Origin: an uncultured Alphaproteobacteria bacterium
GTDB lineage: Bacteria > Pseudomonadota > Alphaproteobacteria > Puniceispirillales > Puniceispirillaceae
NCBI GenBank assembly: GCA_913064995.1
Contig: CAJYBL010000003.1
Coordinates: forward strand, 1 to 34,296
Direction of reading: 5' to 3'
Length of the DNA stretch: 34,296 nt
The notes beneath the pieces are model-generated. The model was not told where the DNA came from and ran no database searches. It worked only from the letters and a program-made list of their open reading frames with translations. The first letter of the stretch is position 1; each line of letters begins with the position of its first letter. The position numbers and the translations under genes were made by a program. Positions 19,101 through 24,668 of this stretch are shown here, piece by piece.

Positions 19101-19300
19101 CGGAACCTCTTGACTACCCTATAACAGCACTGGGTGGAATTAGTGACACCGCGATATCAAGAGCAAATCTAGAGGGTTGGCAGGCCCGAACAAGTGCCAA
19201 ATTCTCACATCATGAATTTCCAGGCAAACATTTCTACATAGATGACGAGCGCGAGGCAGTGTTGGCAGCCATCACAAATGATCTCGCTCACAGCCTCTAG
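13160..19300 (+). CDS. Type I polyketide synthase, KS-AT-DH-KR-ACP-TE
   Basis: 2046 aa. KS: 'DTACSSSS' (C213), 'ETHGTGTPLGDPIE', 'KANVGHLDSAAG'. AT: 'FTGQGAQY', 'GHSIGEYAAA', 'SHAFHSPLME'. DH: 'HRVFGTVVFP', 'HPVITD'. KR: 'YLITGGLGSLG', 'VLFSSVASIIGSPGQSNYAASNAF'. ACP: 'DLGVDSLNAVE'. TE: 'CFPYAGGGAS', 'GHSMGAIVAYE', 'GKHFYI'. Confidence 0.95.
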   Translation: MAKETQQHKNQARALKDANAEIARLRAKVSKQADGKGLREPIAIIGIGCRFPGGVRTPQDFWSLLKSGRDVLRDIPSDRWDIDEHYNPAVTVPGKIYVRQGYYLDNIDQFDPQFFGLSPREAESLDPQQRLVMEVCWETLEHAGIAPTSLKGGKTGVFVGQYWDDYSSQRIYCTDNRDIDRYAQLSALRGLTAGRICHILDSHGPAIQLDTACSSSSLAVHLACQSLRSGESDVALAGGVSLILAPEHLIGICQMAALSPDGRCKTFDARADGFGQGEGCGMIALKRLADAQADGDNVLAVVQGSAANHDGQARTVTTPSGPAQRAMLRDALKDAGIEPHQVDFIETHGTGTPLGDPIEVSAIGRVFCEGRENALYLGAVKANVGHLDSAAGIAGLIKVVLSLQHKTIPLHRNFSEPNRHIPWDDWPIKIPLENTAWEGKERFAGISAFGMSGTNVHIIVGETPEPSMPNEEQRSTSKTKQLFTVSARTEGALSDLAKRYADMLGAEGSLEEVNVASLCYSAATGRSHFSYRAAFAADDPLKLAHALNDFAAGRATPGAITGVAGRRAPKLALLFTGQGAQYIGMGKKLYEAHPIFKATLDRCAKLFESHLEHHLLEVMWTSETLHQTEYTQPALFAIEYSLAKLFEEWGIVPDLLLGHSIGEYAAACVAGVFTLEDAVRMVAARGRLMQSLPMGGRMISVVIDEVSAKAAITEFPTVSIAAVNAPQSIVLSGEGQAIDTIVGRLDSQGIKTTELSVSHAFHSPLMEPILNDFRIIAESVDFSPPNITLLSNVTGKPWNDTQLSADYWVEHLRATVRFAAGIDYAKFKKFEVFVEIGPKPTLLGLGRNCVPPEFGTWLPSLKPNSEWSTLLDCLRQLYVIGSDINWEKIFTLSKLKRTQLPNYPWQYRRCWTEVVSSGRSEPRLHPLIHQRIENASKSRIFESTLSANSPAYLSDHRVFGTVVFPASAFFEMATAVASLIFEQDEVTLKNVTIGHALVLSDEPIKVQTIATPNGHHFDFEIFSRSAKDTKGEWTRHTAGTLERRLPSPAAFINIDEELTHFTLPVDIDELSAWFEARGLEYLPRFEGIEAIFMQNREPNDKFGSAMAHIRLPVEAILTGDTYHLHPVITDSSFRIAEAIFQEEEANRVFLPFGVSGVSCDHSTTGSVWVKVTARQKAKSRVVDLQLFGETGERVATIEGLTMRPVPISSLKNSIAEFNTKSAAFTDLLYYPAWEEVELSEPTAEAGNWLLLPDNGYVSEPLFSALKEAGHKVHIATSAEAACEFLSSEKAHELNGVLHLWGMDLSAENPDASLLASLVVVQSCIENNVSVKNWFITKGAQAVVSHDAVSPWQSQFWGFGRTLQAENPGGFGGCIDLDPNGTKTLSGLKMLISELCCTSGETEIAFRQEARHIGYLSKSGPFKGLQPSLKLDPNASYLITGGLGSLGLQVAKYLATCGARHLVLTGRSGVSTEYQRTALQTIKAVGAKVKVVSTDISSAEGVKKLLATLPRLQGIVHAAGVLADGMLMQQSSESFQKVAGPKVRGAWHLHTQTQDRPLDFFVLFSSVASIIGSPGQSNYAASNAFMDGLAHFRREQGLAATAVNWGPWADVGMAASDLVMQRLIKDGWQPMNASAGCDYMAQLLTAHDLPQAAVLPVDWKQFVASTPGANQWSSLKHCVLKEQVSPLVDNSAEVAAQNVRDAAPNQRVGLISSYLLKRIAQTLRVPATDLDELAKPGDLGVDSLNAVEVQIWVKSDLNVELGVEQLFTTSSIKDLAISIDQLLRGDPGGTKLGITPLSSNQTRWVICPHPRPAAKLQLFCFPYAGGGASTFKAWGETFSDQVELCLIQMPGREERLSEQLIKDMPQLVDTLAQEITAFSKKPFAFFGHSMGAIVAYETARRLESMRVSQPIHLFVSARAAPHLQENTDLLRFLDDETFVDRLQKTYGAVPEAIQKSPELRKIFLPVLRADVELLEKYEEVSSEPLDYPITALGGISDTAISRANLEGWQARTSAKFSHHEFPGKHFYIDDEREAVLAAITNDLAHSL
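13277..14550 (+). other. PKS ketosynthase domain
   Basis: From 'EPIAIIGIGCRFPGG' to 'GMSGTNVHIIV'; Cys-His-His residues in DTACSSS / HGTGT / KANVGH. Confidence 0.93.
14867..15730 (+). other. PKS acyltransferase domain, predicted malonyl-CoA specific
   Basis: GHSIGE active site and the HAFH motif that marks malonyl specificity (methylmalonyl ATs usually carry YASH). Boundaries approximate. Confidence 0.85.
15932..16780 (+). other. PKS dehydratase domain
   Basis: H956 in 'HRVFGTVVFP' (HxxxGxxxxP) and D1130 in 'HPVITDSSFR'. Boundaries approximate. Confidence 0.8.
17455..18010 (+). other. PKS ketoreductase domain
   Basis: NADPH motif TGGLGSLG; catalytic Ser/Tyr/Asn in 'FSSVASIIGSPGQSNYAASNAF'. 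Boundaries approximate. Confidence 0.88.
18265..18500 (+). other. PKS internal acyl carrier protein domain
   Basis: 'LAKPGDLGVDSLNAVEVQIWVKSDLNVEL'. Boundaries approximate. Confidence 0.9.
18595..19297 (+). other. PKS C-terminal thioesterase domain (resembling type II/GrsT-like TEs)
   Basis: 'LQLFCFPYAGGGASTFKAWGETF', 'MPGREER', 'GHSMGAIVAYETARRLE', C-terminal 'FPGKHFYIDDE'. Confidence 0.85.
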
Positions 19301-19318
19301 CAGACAGGTCAAGACATT

Positions 19319-20608
19319 ATGACTGATGATAAGGTGATCATTGCCGGAGGGGGGATTGGTGGGCTGACTTTAGCCTTAACGCTTCACCAAATTGGGGTAC
19401 CGTTTCTAGTGTTGGAAACATCGCATACCATGCGTCCGCTTGGGGTAGGTATAAACATTCAACCTAATGCGGTTAGGGAACTGTTTGAATTGGGCCTTAC
19501 TTCTGAAGTGCTGGGCACAATCGGCGTGTCCGCCAAAGAGTGGGCCCTGGTTGGACTAAATGGCCGAGAAGTCTACTCAGAGAAACGCGGTTTGGATGCT
19601 GGATACAAGTGGCCCCAATTCGCTGCCCACCGCGGCGAGCTACTAATGCTCCTTTATAGAACTTTGATAGAGCGTGCAGGCGCAGAGTCTGTGATGCTGG
19701 ATGCGAGAGTTGATAAATATATCAAGCGACCCTCCGGAGAGGTGGACGTATCAGTAAAAGGAAGTGATGGTTCACGGTTTCAAATTTCAGGTAGCTTGGT
19801 AATTGGTGCGGACGGGATCCATTCTGCCGTGCGTGCCCAAATGCACCCAGGTCAACCCCCAATCCACTGGGGTGGTGCTATCATGTGGCGCGGCACAGTT
19901 CGCGCAAAGCCTTTACGCACAGAATCATCCTTCATCGGTCTCGGCACCCATCAGCATCGTATGGTGATTTATCCGATTTCAAAGCCAGCGGCTGATGGAA
20001 CGGTTCTTACTAATTGGATTGCTGAACTTACAATTGATAGCAATGAAGGCTGGTTAGATGACACTTGGTTCAAAGAAGTACCAATTGATAGCTTTGCACA
20101 CCATTTTGAGGGTTTTCGTTATGATTGGCTCGACGTTCCAACAATGCTGAACAAATCAGAATGCGGCTACATGAACCCAATGATTGATCGTGACCCAGTC
20201 GCAACTTGGGTGGATGGACCAGTTGCATTGATGGGTGATGCTGCACACGCAATGTATCCAACAGGATCTAATGGAGCGAGCCAAGCAATAGTTGATGCTA
20301 GGGTTATAGGCGCGGCGATCCTCGAACAGGGTTTAACTCCTGATGCCCTCAAATCATATGATGACCTATTGTGTAAGAAAGTATCAGAACTAGTGCTCCG
20401 AAATCGATCGGCTGGCCCGTTTGGCCTGCTTGATATTCTGAACGATAGATGTGGTGGGGTTTTCGAAAACATAGAGACCGTAATTCCTTTGGAGGAAAGA
20501 AACGAGTTTATGAGCACATACAAGACGGCAGCTGGCTTTGCAATCGAGGCTTTAAATGAAGCGCCGGCAACGATTGCTCCAAATGCCAAGTTCACGCAGC
20601 TCGAATGA
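19319..20608 (+). CDS. PhzS-like FAD-dependent monooxygenase
   Basis: 429 aa; 'IIAGGGIGGLTLAL', 'RPLGVGINIQPNAVREL', 'FAAHRGELLMLLY', 'VIGADGIHSAVR', 'ALMGDAAHAMYPTGSNGASQAI'. 18 nt after the PKS stop. Confidence 0.87.
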   Translation: MTDDKVIIAGGGIGGLTLALTLHQIGVPFLVLETSHTMRPLGVGINIQPNAVRELFELGLTSEVLGTIGVSAKEWALVGLNGREVYSEKRGLDAGYKWPQFAAHRGELLMLLYRTLIERAGAESVMLDARVDKYIKRPSGEVDVSVKGSDGSRFQISGSLVIGADGIHSAVRAQMHPGQPPIHWGGAIMWRGTVRAKPLRTESSFIGLGTHQHRMVIYPISKPAADGTVLTNWIAELTIDSNEGWLDDTWFKEVPIDSFAHHFEGFRYDWLDVPTMLNKSECGYMNPMIDRDPVATWVDGPVALMGDAAHAMYPTGSNGASQAIVDARVIGAAILEQGLTPDALKSYDDLLCKKVSELVLRNRSAGPFGLLDILNDRCGGVFENIETVIPLEERNEFMSTYKTAAGFAIEALNEAPATIAPNAKFTQLE

Positions 20609-20782
20609 TAAGTGCCATCAACGGCTAAGCTGGCGCGCTACCAAATAATTTATTCATGATAATGGCGCTATCAGTCAATTGCGAATTTGTTGGCCAAATA
20701 CACTTGTCTTTGCTTTACAAGCATATAGTTATTGCCAAGAGTGAAAATATCGATTTTTGCTCTGAGACCAGTGGAGAATTAA

Positions 20783-22039
20783 GTGTTAGAAAGTTTTTTT
20801 CCTAAGCCAAAACAGTTTTTCTTTTGTGCGGTAGCGTGGGCTTTGATAGGTGTCTTTTCATGGTATTTTGGCGGTAAGGAATTAGGGCAACTTTTTGGCT
20901 TTGATTTTCCCAAAAATGATGCCCCTCCGATAATTGGCTTAGGGCATTTCACAACGCCAGATTTCTTGTGGTTTTATATCTACTACTTCTTTTTCACCCT
21001 AATCTTTTATATCTTTTGGGCATCTTATTCTCCTCATAAATGGCAAGTGTGGTCTATTTTGGGGTCCGCATTGATATTATTTTTTACATATTATCAAGTC
21101 CAAGTGGCAGTTGCGGTCAACAATTGGTATCGCCCATTTTATGATGCAATTCAAAATGCACTGTCGGGCAGTTCTACGACTACAGCTTCTGATTTATATG
21201 GGTATATTTTCAGTTTTTTAATACTTGCGATGACTTATGTATTGATCTCAATAGCAACGAGTTTTTTTGTAAGTCATTATGTATTTAGGTGGCGTACCGC
21301 GATGAATGATTTTTACACAGCCAGATGGACATTGGTGCGTCACATTGAGGGCGCCTCTCAGCGTATTCAAGAAGATACAATGCGTTTTGCATCAATTATG
21401 AAATCCCTTGGTGTTTCAATCGTTGACGCAGTCATGACGCTGATAGCTTTTCTACCAGTGCTACTACAGTTATCGGAAAACGTGAAAGAGCTGCCTATAG
21501 TTGGCTCGATAGCTTACCCTCTCGTTTATGCTGCGTTATTTTGGTCCATCTTCGGTACGATTCTAATGGTTGTTGCTGGCATTAAACTTCCTGGACTGGA
21601 GTTTAAAAACCAGCGCGTAGAAGCCGCCTTTAGAAAGGAGTTGGTTCTTGGTGAAGATGATGACAGCCGAGCGGAACCGCTTGCACTTAAAGAGTTGTTT
21701 GACAATGTTCGTAAGAATTATTTTCGTATATATATACACTACACGTATTTTAATCTGTTTCGAAATTTTTACTTTCAACTCAATAATCTTTTTGCCTACG
21801 TCCTTCTCATACCAACGATAGCATTAGGCCTAATTACCCTCGGTATAATGAACCAAATAATCAGAGCATTCAGTGAAGTAACCAGTTCTTTTCAATATTT
21901 GGTTCGATCATGGTCAACTATTATAGACTTAATTTCTGTATTTAAACGACTGCAGGCCTTTGAGGCAGCCTTTCTGGGCAAATCACCGCCCAAGCTGGAT
22001 TTAGAATATATCAACACTGAAGGAAGGGTAGACAAATAG
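20783..22039 (+). CDS. SbmA/BacA-like family transporter
   Basis: 418 aa polytopic protein; 'YRPFYDAIQNAL', 'FRWRTAMNDFYTARW', 'GASQRIQEDTMRFA', C-terminal 'SSFQYLVRSWSTIIDLISVFKRLQAFE'. GTG start. Confidence 0.85.
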   Translation: MLESFFPKPKQFFFCAVAWALIGVFSWYFGGKELGQLFGFDFPKNDAPPIIGLGHFTTPDFLWFYIYYFFFTLIFYIFWASYSPHKWQVWSILGSALILFFTYYQVQVAVAVNNWYRPFYDAIQNALSGSSTTTASDLYGYIFSFLILAMTYVLISIATSFFVSHYVFRWRTAMNDFYTARWTLVRHIEGASQRIQEDTMRFASIMKSLGVSIVDAVMTLIAFLPVLLQLSENVKELPIVGSIAYPLVYAALFWSIFGTILMVVAGIKLPGLEFKNQRVEAAFRKELVLGEDDDSRAEPLALKELFDNVRKNYFRIYIHYTYFNLFRNFYFQLNNLFAYVLLIPTIALGLITLGIMNQIIRAFSEVTSSFQYLVRSWSTIIDLISVFKRLQAFEAAFLGKSPPKLDLEYINTEGRVDK

Positions 22040-22127
22040 CGCACACTAAAATGGTAAGGCTACCAATTATTCTTTTCGAAGTTTGGGTTGTCTTTGCGCG
22101 CTACCTTTTTTGTGGCAAGGTCTCCTT

Positions 22128-22943
22128 ATGATCACGCCTATGGCCATTGAAATTCCTACCGCTGCTGACAGTCATGCAACGCGGTTTTCTACTGCTATCA
22201 CCCGTCTTCCAGCGGCTTCTGCTATTAATGGCCTGAGAACCCAAAACACCGGTGCAGTTGATATTAATTTGATGGCCAAGCAGCATAATGATTATCAAGA
22301 AGCACTGCGTTTAGCTGGCGCATTTGTTTTGGAATTACCTGCTTTACCTGAGTGCCCTGATGCTCAGTTTGTTGAGGATACAGCTCTTTGTTTACCCGGT
22401 TTGGCAGTGATGATGCGTCCTTGGGCCAAAACCCGAAAGGACGAAGTGGCACCCATGCGCGGCGCTCTCTCGCAATTCTTTGATGATATTGTTGATATTG
22501 TTGCTGGCTTTGTGGAAGCTGGCGATATTCTAGTCACACCATCAGAAGTGTTAGTGGGGCTGTCGGCTAGAACAGATCAAGCAGGGGCTGATCAATTGCA
22601 ATCTATTCTGAAGGCTCGCGGATACGGTATGCGGGTTATGAAAACACCGCCTGACATTTTGCATTTTAAAACTGATTGCAGCTTGATTGATGACCACTGT
22701 ATTCTGGCCACTGAACGTCTCACATTCAGTGGTTGTTTCGATGGCTATCAGACATTACTGGTGCCACCTGGTGAAGAGCCTGCCGCTAACGTGATACGCT
22801 TTAACAATCATATCATTATGCCCGCAGGTTACCCTAAAACAAGGTCCATGTTGCGGGTGGAAGGCTTTGAGGTGCTTACCGTAGGCAATAGTGAATGTGC
22901 CAAAATTGATGGTGGGATGTCTTGCCTATCCCTGCGCTTTTAG
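22128..22943 (+). CDS. Dimethylarginine dimethylaminohydrolase-like amidinotransferase-fold protein
   Basis: 'FVEDTALCLPGLAVMMRP', 'VEAGDILVTPSEVLVGLSARTDQAGADQL', 'LHFKTDCSLIDD', C-terminal 'GGMSCLSLRF' with putative catalytic Cys. ATG 22128 preferred over 22083. Confidence 0.85.
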   Translation: MITPMAIEIPTAADSHATRFSTAITRLPAASAINGLRTQNTGAVDINLMAKQHNDYQEALRLAGAFVLELPALPECPDAQFVEDTALCLPGLAVMMRPWAKTRKDEVAPMRGALSQFFDDIVDIVAGFVEAGDILVTPSEVLVGLSARTDQAGADQLQSILKARGYGMRVMKTPPDILHFKTDCSLIDDHCILATERLTFSGCFDGYQTLLVPPGEEPAANVIRFNNHIIMPAGYPKTRSMLRVEGFEVLTVGNSECAKIDGGMSCLSLRF

Positions 22944-23068
22944 CGCTGTATTTTCACCTCACAAATATACCTTTCACTGGTTTATTGGGATCAAACTTAT
23001 AGATAAAAATTAGATTAATCCTAAAGAGAATTGGCATCAAATTTTTATGATTTTCTCAAAATTAAATG

Positions 23069-24178
23069 CTAACGAAGTTTTTCTTCAACTTCATTCCACA
23101 AGTTTCTTAAGAGATCTTGCGCATTTATATCTTTGGCAAGGCTCGCTGCCTGCCCGGCCCACGCTTGCATACTATCTATTTTGTTTTCATCTGAAGCCTT
23201 AAGACGCATTCCCTCTGTCAGGGCACGTTGCACCGGATATGAGGTCGGAATTGGACTATCTTTTTTATGTGCTGCCTCAGTATAGCAATTTCTTATAGCT
23301 CGACCCGGCTTTCCAGAAAATGCTCTTGTTGTAATAGTGTCCTCGGGCCGGGTCACTTTTATTGCGTCTGCCCAAGATGATTTAATAGCTGCTTCTGGCG
23401 TCCTTAAGAGCCCCGTTCCAATCTGGACTGCTGACGCTCCCAACAAAATAGCTGCGGAAATACTCCTGCTATCAACTATTCCACCAGTAGCAATAAGCGG
23501 TATATCTACAACATCTGCGACCACTGGCAGCAGTGCCATTAAACCTGCGGACTGATCATAGGCAGTGTAAAAGTTACCTCGATGCCCACCCGCTTCAGAG
23601 CCTTGGACAACCAATGCATCAGCGCCTGCTTTCTGGGCCAATATAGCCTCGCTAACAGAGGTAACAGTTGCAAACCATCTAATACCCTGCTGTTTCATCT
23701 TTTCAATGAAAGCCGGCTCATACAATCCCATTATAGACGATATCACATTTGGACGGGCCTCAAGCATTGCTTCGCACTGCTCTTCAAAAGATATCTGTAA
23801 GTTACGTGCGTCAATTAAGGGGACTTCAGGTCCAAAATCAGACAAGAATTTCTTTAAGAGTTCCTCATGATTATAATCACGGGTGGGCTCTGGGCCAGGT
23901 ATCCAGCTGTTGAGCAAAAAAGCGCCATTTGTTCCAGATCTGAACTTCTCCGTCCAAATAGATATTTGGCCGGGCGTAAGAGGAAGCACGCCACAGGCAC
24001 CCATACCACCAGCATTGCTGACAGCAGCAGCAAGTTCTGCCGGGCATGCACCTGCCATCGGTGCCATAATGACAGGCATACCAAGCCCATAAGCACTGCA
24101 AAACGCTTCAGTTTTTTCAAAGTTCTTCATATGTTTTTCGTATGTTTTTTCAGTTGAAATTTGAGAATTTTTCAACAT
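23069..24178 (-). CDS. Nitronate monooxygenase / NPD (FabK-like) family FMN protein
   Basis: 369 aa; 'MPVIMAPMAGACPAELAAAVSNAGGMGACG', 'ADALVVQGSEAGGHRG', 'IPLIATGGIVDSRSISAAILLGASAVQIGTGLL'. Start may be the internal Met 'MKNFEKTEAF'. Confidence 0.85.
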   Translation of the reverse strand: MLKNSQISTEKTYEKHMKNFEKTEAFCSAYGLGMPVIMAPMAGACPAELAAAVSNAGGMGACGVLPLTPGQISIWTEKFRSGTNGAFLLNSWIPGPEPTRDYNHEELLKKFLSDFGPEVPLIDARNLQISFEEQCEAMLEARPNVISSIMGLYEPAFIEKMKQQGIRWFATVTSVSEAILAQKAGADALVVQGSEAGGHRGNFYTAYDQSAGLMALLPVVADVVDIPLIATGGIVDSRSISAAILLGASAVQIGTGLLRTPEAAIKSSWADAIKVTRPEDTITTRAFSGKPGRAIRNCYTEAAHKKDSPIPTSYPVQRALTEGMRLKASDENKIDSMQAWAGQAASLAKDINAQDLLRNLWNEVEEKLR

Positions 24179-24497
24179 AACTTTTTAGCATAGTTAGCAT
24201 TCGCTGGTCTGTATAGGCGATTGTCAAAGGCTAACAACATATTTCAATCCGCCAACCAATCAAGTAAACCCCAGATGCGAGATCACTCATCCTCGGGCAT
24301 GGGCCGCAGGCACGCTTGGTGCTTTAGTTTGTTAGGATAATCCAACAAACAGATTGGATAGATGGATTTTCTAAACTTGAACTTGCCTCGCCTAAAAATC
24401 GAACTTATCCCCAACCAGCAATTTCCAATGGCCAATATTACATTCAGACAACGTTAAGAGGCCATTACTGGTTTTTGCCGACCTCAGTACAACACCG

Positions 24498-24610
24498 ATA
24501 AATGAAACTGCTTAAACACCTCAATAAATGAAATATAAAGCATCAAACTGATTTAAATCCCCTGATAATATGCTTAATTTTTTATTAAACAGCATCATAA
24601 TGCATCAAAA
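24498..24610 (+). promoter_or_regulatory. Repeat-rich candidate operator/promoter region upstream of boxC
   Basis: ATAAATGAAA at 24498-24507 and 24524-24533; GCATCAWA at 24540, 24592 and 24602; all within 113 bp of AT-rich DNA upstream of boxC. Confidence 0.4.
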
Positions 24611-24668
24611 GTTTGACGATCGGGTGAAGGTCGGTTAGCCTCTTCAATATATTAGGAGAGATTTTTTT

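Noticed and set aside
19319-20608. Phenazine biosynthesis cluster suggested by the PhzS-like enzyme
   Set aside because: No PhzA-G core genes in the window; PhzS-like family membership alone does not indicate phenazine production.
24179-24668. Possible CRISPR or tandem-repeat array in the long intergenic region upstream of boxC
   Set aside because: Repeats are short (8-10 bp), irregularly spaced and AT-rich; no array of repeat-spacer units, and no cas genes in the window.
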